DNA of 64,000 nt from the NCBI GenBank assembly GCA_024516155.1, contig JAJJXM010000021.1, positions 723,143 through 787,142 on the forward strand, written 5' to 3'. Positions within the stretch are counted from its first letter, which is position 1. The number at the start of each line of letters is the position of its first letter. Positions 41,874 through 53,329 of this stretch are shown here, one piece after another. The notes below the pieces were generated by a model, which was given only the letters and a program-made list of their open reading frames with translations, searched no databases and was not told the origin of the DNA. The translations under genes were made by a program, and so were the position numbers. Origin of the DNA: Pyronema omphalodes. Taxonomy: Eukaryota > Ascomycota > Pezizomycetes > Pezizales > Pyronemataceae.

Positions 41874-43929
41874 GCCTGTGGGCTGGTGGAGAGCCAGGGC
41901 CGCGGAGAGGGGGGGGCTTGAAGCCGTGATGTTTCTGTAGAATTTCCCAAATAGGAAAATTAAGCGAAAAGTTGGCGGTTAGAAAGCGCCAAGGTGAAGT
42001 GTGCCATTGTTGAATATCGTCGTCCCGGCAACAACAGCTGCAGCTTCAACACTTGTCTGTTACCGGTCTAGCAAACTCTCAGGACGAGGGCGAGCTGATG
42101 GCCCTGTAATCCATGCGCCGATCGAAACTGAGCGGGAGTTGAAGCGACGGGTGAGGCGATGATTGAAGTGTTGGCGAAACGAAGTTAAAGGGTCAGGAGA
42201 AAAGACGATTTACCGAGCTGATTGACGTAGATCTCAAAGGGTCAGGAGAAAGGATATTTTACCGAGCTGATTGGCACAAATCTGACATGCGAACTGCAGA
42301 GATCGTAATTTATCAAGATACATTCAAGCCACATAACGTGACATCTACATACACCTCTGCAAGACATTTCTCTATTCTAAGCAACCTCCCTACACGGGTA
42401 GTCTGTTTCCCCACTTCCAAGACCAAGCCGGCGTTTGTCCCGAATCCCAATTAAACAATTCACCGGCGGGTGCTCTAGATACACGTTACATCATAAAAAT
42501 ATCGACTCCGGATCGTTGTCGGCCCAAGCGGAGGCTTAGCTATCTAGACTTACTTCCTCAATCCGGGGAGGAGCCTAGATTAGACGACTGAAAATCCCAT
42601 GATGTCACAATCAACCATTCTTGGGAGGTGGCTTAGGCGTAAGGCTACATCATCAACTGCAAGAAATGTAAGGCTTCGGAAATTTCCTGTTTGTAAAGTG
42701 TATCGGATCGAAAGCGAGAAATTGAGCGGCACGTGCGCGTTTCGTCGAGTTTGAAACTCGCTTGCAGGAGTATGGAGTTTGCTACTTGACTACAGTACAG
42801 AAAGGGGTATTTTTATGTTTTGGACAATCGACGGATTTCATCAAATACACGTCGACGGCAATGAAAACAGGCATATGTATAGCGTACATAGTACACACCT
42901 GGATGGTCTTTCCCCTTACTCTACTCTACGCCTTATTATCAATCTTTAAATTGCCTTATCTTTTTTTCGTGTCACAGATTGTTTCAATATATCTATGTAT
43001 CTTGACTGCCGGATAATATTCGCCAAAGGATTGGCTGCGCGTCTCGCTCATGCAACCTTAATAGTTTGGCAGGTTTCGCACGGCACGGGACAAGCGCACG
43101 TCGCGAGTGACGAGCTAATTCATTAGTCAGCGCGTGCATATTGCACCGGACTGGCGATCGAAAATGATCATCTAAACATCTACCTTAACTCTCTGCATCT
43201 CCTCTGTCATTTTCCTTTCAGTACTTGCTTACTTTTTTGTCTATGATCTACTGTTGAAAGGTTAGATTGTAAAAACTTCCACTTAATGCTGCAAGTACAT
43301 GGCTGGCTTTTCTCGCTTGAATGCATTCATTAATCGATGGTCCTGCTATTAGCACTCACATGATCATCCTTAAAGATTCCGTCTCTGATTGTGCGTCCAT
43401 TTTCGTAGGTGTAAATTATGGCATAAAAATTGTCTTTGTTTGCGTTCTGTGGATTCTAAATGTAAATATTACAATCCCAAGTTCCCAAGTCATGCACATG
43501 AAGTACTGCACATCCGACAATCGACAACCAGTAAGGCAAAACCGCTGCCAACGGATCATCATTCTAATACTGTCAATATCTCTACCATATCGATTAAATC
43601 CACTACATATCTCCCAAACAAAGTCCTACAATGATAATTCATAACCAGTCACAACCACCTCAAGCATTCCACTACTCCGTTCCCCTATCCAACAACCCCA
43701 CCACACCTCTCCCATCCCCAAAGCCCACCCCACCATCTACATCCGCGCAGTAACCACCCCGAGTGATCCCCCATGCAAACACATCCCAACCCCAGCAACC
43801 TTGATGAGCGTCTTGGCAACAATGACGTAACCGCGCAACTCACCGCATCGTAGGACTTCATCACCTCGCTCTCTCCAGTCTCTTCACGATCCCAACACAG
43901 AACCCCCAATCATTCCCATCTCAGACACC
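41874..43929. other. Non-coding: possible LINE 5' UTR, then nothing recognised
   Basis: The first few hundred bases may be the LINE 5' UTR. Two 49-bp near-identical direct repeats lie at 42187-42235 and 42236-42284 (AAAGGGTCAGGAGAAA...ACCGAGCTGATTG). Beyond about 42300 I see only short frames, including an 84-residue hydrophobic one at 42762-43016 with no family resemblance. The last 300 bp are C-rich on the plus strand and lead into the FMP46-like gene. Confidence 0.6.
42187..42284. repeat. Two-unit 49-bp direct repeat
   Basis: Units 42187-42235 and 42236-42284 differ at a handful of bases. They lie about 310 bp upstream of the LINE ORF1 ATG in its sense, so promoter monomers of the LINE are possible. 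Confidence 0.8.
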
Positions 43930-44608
43930 ATGTTTCGCTTTGTACGTATCCCCAGATTCCCAGCGCGGCTTCCCCCTGCGCAGCCCGCAACTAACACCAC
44001 CGTAGCACAAAACCCTCGACGTGCTAACCCTATTCCACTCCGCCACCTCTCCAGCCTCAGTATCAATTCTCAACACGCTAAAAACCGCGTCAGCACACGC
44101 GATCTCTTCCTCGCTCACGGGGAAAAACCCAACTGCTTCCTTTGAGTTAGATGTGATTGAAGCTCCCAATGGGCCTACGCCTGATCAGTTGAAGTCGATT
44201 GTGGAGTTTGTGGGGAAGAATAGAGTCGGGGATCTTGTTAGGGGTGCGGGATCGTTCGAAAGTGCTATGGCGATTTTGAAGAGGGGCAGTGAGGCGTTTG
44301 TTAGGCCCACGCTCGTGGATTGGAGTAATGGGAGAGCTGGTAGGTTTCCTTGCAGATGGGTGGGGGAGATGGGGAGTGAGGGGAGGGTGTATAAAGTTGC
44401 GGGTTGTAAGACGAAGAGAGAGCTCGGGAATAGAATATGCTGGAGAAACTATATTCCACTCTCTAATATATCGCCAAAACAAAACCGCAACTTTGAATAA
44501 GACAATAAGGTATCCAGGATCTATATCAAGCAGCGCTAACGTATTATAGTTATTAACCCGACTGAGAGCGAAGTCAAGGAATTGGTTGAAACTTTACCAA
44601 GAGATTGA
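43930..44608 (+). CDS. FMP46: Fmp46-like mitochondrial thioredoxin-fold protein (DUF1687), 3 exons
   Basis: Exons 43930-43941, 44006-44339 and 44550-44608 give 134 residues. Intron 1 (64 bp) is GTACGT...CTAAC...TAG; intron 2 (210 bp) is GTAGGT...GCTAAC...TAG. The splicing is read from the sequence and gives the family layout: MFRFHKTLDVLTLFHSATSP at the start, ELDVIEAP in the middle, and RPTLVDWSNGRA followed by VINPTESEVKELVETL at the end. Known for the family (yeast FMP46/YKR049C, DUF1687): a small putative redox protein with a thioredoxin-like fold in mitochondria, function poorly defined. It is a single-copy type host gene and marks this island as chromosomal. No lesions. Not certain: whether it is expressed. 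Confidence 0.9.
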
Positions 44609-47100
44609 GTAAATAGATTGGATATGGGGAGGCCGCGGGGAAGGGTTTATGGGGGGGAGAGGGCTATGGAGGGGGGTTTTTATGTTGATATGTTGATATG
44701 TTGATATCTTTATATCTTTATATCTTTTGGGAGGCTAGAATTTGGAATTGTATAATAGGAATAGGATTTATATGTAGCCGTAGTAGTTGCGTAATCGCAT
44801 TTCAAATTTTTTGATACTCATTCACCCACAACCACACCCACACCTACTACGGGCTGTAACCTGCATAATATCGCTTTTATCTTCCGAATATCTTTTGAAA
44901 GGGAAATCAATTAAAATACTGTCTCTCGAATTGCGTCAAGTCCAAATCTATCCGTATTATTACCACACCTTCGGTGTTGTAAGAGAGTAGTTCATGATTC
45001 CAGTCAAACTTCTAATCCATTCTCTAACATCCAAAAAATCGAGCAATTGCAAATTTCACTTTTGATTGTCAATAGAAATATTTATTCTCGTTCACTGTGT
45101 GTTAGGCTATTTCCAATCGCTACTTAAGATTTCGTTGTTATAAGAGTACACCCCTCCGGTCTCAGCGTACTCGCATAGGTTTGACTGTATTCCGTGAATG
45201 CGAGTCCCGCGCTGCTACCATGTGCTCACCTGTATATGCAGAGAGCTCACTATGTTTAGCAATCAAATACCCAGTGCACCTCCACTTCACAGCTACGAGC
45301 CTGCTTAGCCGAGCGCTGTCCAATCTCATATAACCCTGCATCAACAGCTCGCCACTCGCACATCTCTACGCACCTTTTAAATCCCATACTTCCTGATTCC
45401 ACTGCGACTAGGGAGCTTCGTTTCTCGTTCGACCTCTGACCCAGAATCTTCAGCCTACTATTCGAATATTGTCGGGTACGTTCACTGCGCTCGCAGGATG
45501 GTATTGCCAAATCCCGCTCACCATATATACCTCCGCTCTTCTGCTCGAGTAATGCTACCGTCGCTTCTAATCAAGCCAACGTGAAAAGCAATACAATATA
45601 CTACATCAACCTATGCACAGACCCCCCTCCTCCACAGTGATACCTTTTCCTTCGCCCTCCGGTAGATTGGGAATGATGGAAAACGTTGGTAAGGCAAGAG
45701 AAGATTATGGTTACGTAGGGGGTTGCTGGATTGTTACCGAATAACCTTTGTCAGGTGTCAGGGAAAATCGAGGATATAAATAAGGTCTGAAGCATTTAGT
45801 CCAGTTGTTAAATGTCACTTTACTGTAAGTTATGCTAAGGAGGAATGTTTTCGGCATGCAGCAATTCCAAGCTTGGAAGACTTGGGTTGAAAGGGATTAG
45901 CAGGGTTTCCAGAGAAATCAGAATAGTCTATCCAAAGTTTTTTTTCAATCTGAAAAAAAAAAAGCGTCGCTTCAGGCTCGGAAAGAGTATACACAGGCAG
46001 TGATTGCTATCTTTGATCAACCTTCAACTCCAACCTAGAACAATTAACCCTTCCTCCGGGGTTGCTGATAGGTCCAAAGCTTTCTGAAACCTCGTCCACT
46101 CAACAATAACCATGATTCAAAGAGGCAGGAATCATAACCTGCGGCTAGCTACAGCTGCTGAGGAATTCAGGTGCAATCATTCCCATCACCATCGCATTTT
46201 CCGTTAGCCGCATCTACGATGTTGCAGGAAATGTGGAATTCATTTTAAGTCAAAAATGGGGAATTATTGCATTTTGTGCCGGCGACCTGACCAGGACCTG
46301 ACCAAAAAGGACAAACCAAAGTTGTATTGTGAAAATGCTCCTGGTCAGACGTAGGATGAGCTGACACTTGGGGAGACAAGGGAGACAGAAAGATGGAGAT
46401 GGAGAATGTTGTGAGTGACATTCGATAACGAGCAAACATTCCATCGACAGAACAAACATAACAAGGGGATGTACGCTAAGGCAACATCCACCTCCACAAG
46501 CAGTCACAGCACAGAGCACGGCTCGACAGGGACTCTTCAACATGTATCAAGGAAGTGGCGAACTCTTAATTTGGGGTGGCAAAAATATCTGTTAAGACAT
46601 CGGGATGAGCTCTGGTAATGGGGAACAAATGTTCTTTTTTATTATCGTGATGCTGTTTTTATGAATTCTACGGTTCTTAATTTATGCTGGTTGTTGCTTT
46701 ATCTTTCAATACTTCCCAGAAAAGTTTTGCAAAAGCCGTGGTGTATTGAGATTATGTAATAATGGTTGCATTGAATTTCACAGCACTACGTCTTTTATGG
46801 AAACATCGTTATAAATGAAGAGTTTTGAACAATGATGGCATAAGCCCGGCATAGGCCCTCCAGTTGCAGAAAACTTTTGGTGGGGGAGGATTATTGTCGT
46901 AGGTCACGAGAGGAATCGAGAGAAGAGAAGACATGGAGGTGGAGCAGGGGTTTATTGATGAGTATGGTGAGCAAGACAAGCAGAGAAACATGCGAAGATA
47001 TAAGTACGGCTGACCTCCACCCCCACCTAGGCACTAAGGCCTTAGGCGCACTTCCACAATTATAACATATGCAATTTGATTTGTATGGGAGCATGTACCA
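44609..47100. other. Intergenic, no gene recognised
   Basis: AT-rich sequence with a short microsatellite (GTTGATAT units near 44690-44710, then CTTTATAT units), an A run near 45951-45962 and only short frames without family resemblance. A stretch around 44955-45110 weakly resembles 48535-48665. Confidence 0.65.
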
Positions 47101-47116
47101 CATAAAATATGATCAG

Positions 47117-47547
47117 ACGAAAAGAAAAAAAAGAGAAAAAGAAAGAGAAAGAGGAAAGAGAAAAAGAAAAAGAAAAAGCAAAAGAAAGAAAAGAAAAAAG
47201 AAAAAGCAAAAGAAAAAGAAAAAGAAAAAGAAAAAGAAAAAGAAAAAGAAAAGAAAGAAAAAAGAAAAAGAAAAAAGAAAAGAAAAGACAAAGAAAAAAG
47301 AAAATAGAAAAAGAAAAAGAAAAGAAAAAGAAAAGAAAAAGAAAAAAGAAAAGAAAAAGAAAAAAGAAAAAGAAAAAGAAAAAGAAAAGAAAAGAAAAAG
47401 AAAAGAAAAAGAATAAAGACAAAAGAAAAAGAAAAGAAAACGAAAAAGAAAAAGAAAAAGCAAAAGAAAAAAGAAAAAGAAAAGAAAAGAAAAAGAAAAA
47501 AGAAAAGAAAAGAAAAAGAAAAAGAAAAAGAAAAAAAGAAAAAGAAA
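47117..47547. repeat. GAAAAA-type low-complexity purine tract (about 430 bp)
   Basis: Almost only A and G on the plus strand, built from AAAAAG and AAAG units with a few C or T. The long frames found on both strands here are artefacts of the repeat. Confidence 0.97.
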
Positions 47548-47697
47548 ACTGGGTGAGGAAGGGAGAGCATCCAGGCGTGGAGGCGTGGAGGCTACCGAGC
47601 AAACAGGGCTGCTGGAACAGACGACGATGGAGACTGACACTCCATCTACCATGGTTCCGTAATTCAGGGACTAGCCCAAGTCCTAATCGGTTAAGAA

Positions 47698-48277
47698 TTT
47701 TTTAAACGTATGGTGACAGTGTCATTCACCGGACTTGTGTTGAACGAACTTATCATGCTTGCAATGGAGATAACAACATGGTTTTGAAGTTTCTCCCGTT
47801 TGCCTGTCGGGTGCGTGCAGCAAGACTTAGTCGCGGGGATGTTTTAGTTTAGCGCATGTCTCTTTTTAGCCGACCGATGGTGGCTGGCACTAGCGCGCCC
47901 CTCGGAGTCTTGCAGTGACAGAGCTCCTGTTCTTGGTGGAATAACACCAGCACATCTCGCTCCATCTCTGCCTCGGTTCTTTGTGACTCCTCAGCCTTTC
48001 TGCAGTAGCGGAGGTTTGCACGTTGATTCTATTTACGGCCTCCGTACCGTTTTTGGGGCAGTATTTCGAGTTGGAATATGTTTTGACGGGTGACTTTGTT
48101 TGGAGAGTCGCGGTTATTAGTGCGGTTTCGCTGGTACCGCCGTATGTGGTTGAGGTGGCCGGAAGAAGGTTGAGACCTTCTAGTTATGCTCAGGTTCAGG
48201 GGATTGAGAAGGAGAAAGGATGCATTAAGGGGGGCTGTAGATTTTTTTTCTTTTTCTGGGCGTGTGTGTTTTTGTAA
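47698..48277 (+). pseudogene. NEO1: Relic of a Neo1-type P4-ATPase C-terminus
   Basis: Two pieces resemble the last transmembrane helices of Neo1/ATP9-type phospholipid flippases. The first (about 47698-47780) encodes FKRMVTVSFTGLVLNELIM and then LAMEITTW; the second (about 48006-48277) encodes PFLGQYFELEYVLTG, FVWRVAVISAVSLVPPYVV and RRLRPSSYAQ, ending at 48275-48277. In the family these are contiguous, so an intron of about 225 bp ending CTGCAG at 48005 probably separates them. No P-type ATPase domains (phosphorylation DKTGT, actuator) lie upstream. The preceding sequence is a low-complexity tract, so this is a 5'-truncated remnant. The C-terminal tail past SYAQ is unlike the family. Confidence 0.75.
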
Positions 48278-49171
48278 TTAGCCATTTTTTGATGGATGAC
48301 TTGATTAATGTATAGGGCGCAACGAATACACATATAGAAGATATAGCATATGATCAGTAGTAGATTGAATGTAGTAATGAAGTTGAAAGCTTGGCATGGG
48401 TCAGGTTGGATTGGATTAAGTAGGAAAACGTGATGAATTGATGGAAGATTTGTGGAAAAGTGATGACCTGCGATTTATTTGACGTTTATATTGACTTCCA
48501 CTGCTGGTTGTCGGATTATATTCTCTTCAAATAACTTCGAATCCTTATCATTCCTCCGGTGTCGTGAGAGAGCAATTGCAGTTGTTTTTCCATTTTTCCG
48601 TAGAAATATCTGATCTCGTACACTGTGCTGAGTTCTTCAGCCATTCAACCTTACATATGGAGGTAGGACCGCTTCTGATTCTTCATCACCAATTACTCGT
48701 ATAGCTCCACCGTCGAGTGATCCATATTATCTCTCTACAGCCAGACCTGCTAAGCTTTTTCACTTTGAACTGAGTACTGGGAATATGTCCATCCATGATC
48801 CAAAGATGACTGTGTCTAAAGGTAGGGTCTCTGCTACTCAAAAATTGATCACTAAAATTTGTAGTACCGCAGTTGTGGAGGTACGATGAAGTTGGTTTTA
48901 ATGTGAGTATGAGACCACACAGAGTTATAGGAACCTGTAGCCAGTTTCAGGAAAAAAATTCTACTAATAATCGTTAAATAAGAAAAGCTAAAATATAAAA
49001 AAAAAAAAAAAATTCTTCATGAATCAGGTTGGAACACATTTGATCTCAAAACACAGCCTAAAACATTCACGCCCAGCCGTCCCAATTTTCAGTCTCTACC
49101 TCTCATTCTGACTCTGACTCCCATTGCAACACTGACTCCAAATGCAACACTGACTCCCATCGAGACCATGA
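48278..49171. other. Intergenic, 3' flank of the NLR
   Basis: No gene seen. It holds an A run near 49003, a weak copy of the 44955-45110 sequence near 48535-48665, and a short 18-bp tandem repeat (GACTCCCATTGCAACACT, about 49118-49166) just beyond the NLR stop codon. Confidence 0.6.
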
Positions 49172-52100
49172 CTATTGAATCACCTGCTCTGGACAAACGG
49201 TGCCTTTCTCCTTGAGCAGTTTAACCACCTCCTCATGCCCCTCCTCAGATGCGTAATTCAGCGGTGTCTTTCCGTTCTTGTCGATAGCCGAGACATCGGC
49301 GCCCGTATCAATGAGCAGTTTGACCACCTCCTTATGCCCGTCCATAGATGCGTAATGCAGCGGTGTCTTTCCGTTCTCATCGATGGTGGAGACATTGGTG
49401 CCCTTAGAAATGAGCAGTCGGACCACCCCCTCATGCCCCTCCTCAGATGCGTAATGCAGCGGTGTCCCTCCGTACTTATCGATAGCCGAGACATCGGCGC
49501 TCTTGGCAATGAGCAGTTGGACCACCTTTTCACACCCTCGCCATGATGCGTAATGCAGCGGTATCCCTCCGTACTTATCGATAGCCGAGATATCGGCGCC
49601 CCTAGCAATGAGCAGTTCGGCCACCTCCTCATGTCCCTCCTCAGATGAGTAATGCAGAGGTGTTTTTACGTCCCCATGGAGGCCGTGAACGTTAGCCCCA
49701 TTATCAATCAGTAATGACGCCATGTCTAGGTCTCCAACTTCAGATGAGATGAAAAGTAACTTGCTCAAGTCGGGCTTTATGTCATCGCCAGTCGACTCCA
49801 GTGCCGACGTGAACATTCTACTCAACCCAAAAACGCAGACCAAGGAGACGAGATCCTGGGCCCCTCTTTGCCAGTGCCAGACCCTACGCCAGAAGCCAAC
49901 TCCTTCATGCCAATCGTAAGTCTCCACCCACTGACGATGATAGCTGAGCCATCTTTGGTAGTTACTCTCGGCAATGAATGTGTTCCAGAGGGCAGTAAGG
50001 GTTTGGCAAGTATTTAGGTCAGTGCAGTGGAAGAAGTGCCACGGCCAAAACACCACGGAGTATGACAACAGGTGACGGTCTCTGTGATAATCGGTTTCTC
50101 TAATGTGCATTTCCGCATAACCATTCCAAGAACCCGGAGCACATAACAGTGAAAGGCACCCCTTCGCGATTTCGGCGTGAGAATTTGCTTTGTTGAGTTC
50201 GGGTTGTTCCTCCAGGTACTCCTCCACGGAAAGATGTGCAAACCGGAAAACATCGAGACCTTTATCAAAAATGACGAGATTTCGGCATATTTTCAATAAC
50301 CAGTTCGCAGTTATTGAAGCCTTTCGAGAGAAGTCCCCCGACCTTCCGACTTCCACTGAGACTGCGTCAAGCAGGGTTTTCGATCGCAGCGGTTCGTGGG
50401 AATATTTAATCCAGAGGAAAGCGTTGAGTGCCAGTCGAGGAGCGCTGTCTTCCTGGGCAGTTATTTCGCGGTAAATCTCGTTGTAGGCGTCCTTCAGCGT
50501 CTTTGGAATAGTCGGCAATCTGCGTCTCACATCATCTTCGCTGCACAGTCGGCAAAGGAAAGTGATTTGAAGCGCCGCCAGTTGGAACCTGGCATTCTTC
50601 GATTAGTTTCTATCGCCCTCCGCAACGAAATAAAATGATATGATAAACTCACATCCCTTTCGAACGCTTACAAAGCACTCTGCATATTTCACTTCTAAGC
50701 TCATCGGATACCTTACCATCCAGCAGTTCACGATCATCGATCACTCGCTTGACTTCTTTTGCGATAGACTGGTTGATGTCGCTGACATTGTCGTCAGGTT
50801 GCAACTCAATCCTGGGAAAGATCTCGAACTGTGCGACAATGTCTGGATCCATTCGAGTCGTTGCAAAGATCTTGACCAGTTTTTTGGACGTTGCGATGAC
50901 GCCATTCAGAGCCTTCAGCAGATGAATTCGCTTATCCTCGGCAACCTCGTCCAGGGCATCTATGCAAATGATGGTCTCAGGATACATATCTGTGAGTTGA
51001 ACGAGCAGTCCTTGGCTTTCTGCAAGACTGAGCGGTGATGAAGTTTGTCCCTTGATCTTCCGGTCTCGGTACACATCAACAACTGGCTTTGCCAGTTTTT
51101 CATGATCAAAATCACACTGCGCAAGCTGTTGGATGATAGTGTTTAGGATGCTGCCCGGCTCTCGACGATTTTCCTCGGCTCGATTGCAATAGAAGTACGC
51201 TAATTTTAGCTCTGTCGTATCCATCTGCAGACGATCAACAACCTTTGATCTATATCCCTCGTGTGTTAGACATAGACTCTTTTGAGAGCATCATTTGAAT
51301 GAGGGTGGAGGGGGGGGGGGGGGGTATTGCTTACGCTATGTATGTTTTACCGGCTCCAGCTACATGATTTGCATGGTAAGACGGGAATCATTCGAACGAA
51401 TGAGGCACATGGTCACTTACGAATTCCCCGCAATAATAACAGCTTTGACTCGCTGGATGACATCCACTCCTCGTACTCTGGCCTGTCAAAAAGCCACTCG
51501 CCAGTGCCTTCAAGGCGCTCTTCATTAATGCGTTTGTGGTGGCTGATATAAGGAATTGCAGATATCCATTGCAGGATTGCAGATCTGTCACTGTCTACTG
51601 AAGTGAGTGAATATTCACACCATGTGGCGACACTGGATAGTCCCGCGTACCTTCTAGCCAGTTTTGCACATTGTGGATATGAGGTTGAATATGAGAAATC
51701 ATGTCGTTCATATCCTTCAGCTGCGCTCGAAGGCCCTTGAAATCATCGCGGGTAGCTAAATCGTGTTAAAACTACTCGACATTCCAAGTCTACACCGTAG
51801 AAAAATACCTTGTGCTGCGACGAGATCGGCGTCATCTTTAACCGTCTTCTCCAGCTTCCTGATGTTTCCGAGGTAATCTGAAATGTTCTCTGTGGTGAAT
51901 ACCGCCTTGACATGGCTCTCTAGAGAGGTATTAGTTGCAGTGCAAACCGATGGGATGGGAATATTTACCGTTGACTTTATCGATAGCTTTGGCGAAGAAC
52001 TTCAGCACTGCTACGTAAAGCTGAAGCATGGATTTTCTGAGGTTTGTCGATGCGTCGGAAGTTTCCTTTTCATAAATAATCTCATAAATCGTGCACCTCT

Positions 52101-52894
52101 GAATGAGACTGGCGATGTGCTCCAGTCCATCGACGATAGCGTCTAGTGTTTTGTGCCGATCCACGCAAATCTGCAGAGCATTATCAGCTAGGACAATCAA
52201 GCGTTTTGGCGGTGTAACCAACCTTGAGAATAAATCGAAACGCAGCCCACGGCAGCGCTGCATGTGTAGGATCATATTGGACGACGATATCCCCCATCTC
52301 TTTGAACTTGTCCAACCAGTTGAGCAGTTTGTCGATTTTCCAAGCCTTTATCTTACTATTCTTCAGGGAGTTGTCCACAAAGAATCTTGCTTCCGTCACG
52401 CTCTTCCGGGAGTCGGCTTGAATACCAATGTCCTTAAGCTTTGTAAGTTGATCATCGAGGTCTTTGTGGTAGAATGCCTTGCTCCACAGCGATCGAGAGC
52501 TGGTGATGCTAGCTGCCGTCGGATTATCTGTCCGTTCTCCTTGTTCTTGGACCGGGGTATCTGCCGTATTCTCTGTCGCCATTACAGAACTTTGTTGTAA
52601 GGAGGTTATCGAATCTGACTGGACGTCTTCATTGCAAATGGTACCCTGAGCTGGAATTTCTGAAGAGGACTTGATTGTTGTGAATAGATGCGCTGAGGGT
52701 GTGTCAGTCCGGTGTACGGGGGTGAGCACCGGAGGGTTGGATGGAACGGCTGATGAAAGATTCGTCTGAGAATTGCCAGTCCTGTTGTTTATTGTTTCCT
52801 TTGAAGGCTTGGTGTTTGGCGTTTTCGGTAATTTGAATAAATCTTTTAGTCCTTGTTTAAATCGATCACGCTTCCTTGAGGTGGCATCCGACAT
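49172..52894 (-). CDS. NACHT-ankyrin NLR (STAND ATPase), 8 exons, 1100 aa
   Basis: Exons (minus strand order): 52894-52223, 52170-51969, 51919-51809, 51755-51651, 51594-51421, 51359-51335, 51249-50653, 50588-49172. All introns are GT...AG, 49-85 bp, and join in frame (3303 nt). Residues 1-150 are polar; about 155-330 resemble the NACHT_N domain of fungal STAND proteins (LWSKAF, ALPWAAFRFILK, IQRCTIYE). About 375-420 is the pre-NACHT segment (GTGEWLF, LLLLRGIP). Walker A is PGAGKT (422-427), Walker B IICIDALDE (about 523-531). Ankyrin repeats span about 905-1090. Fungal NLRs sense non-self and can trigger incompatibility-type cell death; the effector here is not identified. No lesions. Confidence 0.9.
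49214..49708 (-). repeat. Five 99-bp ankyrin-coding repeats in the NLR
   Basis: Units start at 49214, 49313, 49412, 49511 and 49610, each exactly 99 bp (33 codons). Units share long identical stretches such as GATGCGTAATGCAGCGGTGT, and the protein repeat carries TPLHYAS and VVKLLI. A weaker sixth unit lies at 49709 onwards. Confidence 0.95.
51335..51359 (-). other. 25-nt exon carrying the NLR P-loop
   Basis: Exon 6 encodes most of PGAGKTYIA. The upstream intron is 51360-51420 (61 bp, GTAAGT...TAG) and the downstream intron 51250-51334 (85 bp, GTAAGC...TAG, with a C14 run on the minus strand). Skipping it (25 nt) would destroy the ATPase frame. Confidence 0.8.
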
Positions 52895-53298
52895 TTTGTT
52901 AAGAGTATTGCTCGACCCTCTGTCTTTTATGTAAGATAGAAGCCGTTCCGGGAGCGATAATGAGTATCGAATATTCCACTTATTGTATCGGAGCAATGTC
53001 TTTCTCGAACTGCCGGTATCGATCGCTCGTTTTTTGTGCCGTACTATTGCACCTCGGTGATGGCGTCGTTGGAATACAGTCACAGAATGTCAGAAAACCG
53101 CCAGATATCTCGCTGAATATGTGGTGTGTAAGTGTCGTACGGTGCGCACACTGTTGCTGCCTAGAATTGTGAACAGGACAGAGCTCTCAAACACTCTCAG
53201 CACTGTGCAGTTGCTTGGCGTTGGACGAGCCTCGTTTTTACGAGGTGCGTTCAAAAAATATCCATGCCACATGGTGTCGCACCGCAGCTGAATTAACG

Positions 53299-53300
<2 letters not shown>
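52895..53300. other. NLR 5' flank
   Basis: No separate gene seen. The NLR frame is open to about 53083, but the ATG at 52892-52894 gives a conventional polar start and is taken as the start codon. Promoter elements could not be identified with confidence. Confidence 0.5.

Positions 53301-53329
<29 letters not shown>

Noticed and set aside
42762..43016. 84-codon hydrophobic frame that could be a membrane protein
   Set aside because: No family resemblance, no supporting splice or start context; AT-rich DNA yields such frames by chance.
47034..47705. Overlapping open frames of 115-198 codons on both strands in the GAAAAA tract
   Set aside because: They are a by-product of a sequence made nearly only of A and G; the products are pure Lys/Arg/Glu or Phe/Leu/Ser runs.
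51595..51650. Alternative 3' splice site at ACAG (nearer to exon 5) in NLR intron 4
   Set aside because: Only the TTCAGTAG site keeps the reading frame into ILQWISAIPY.
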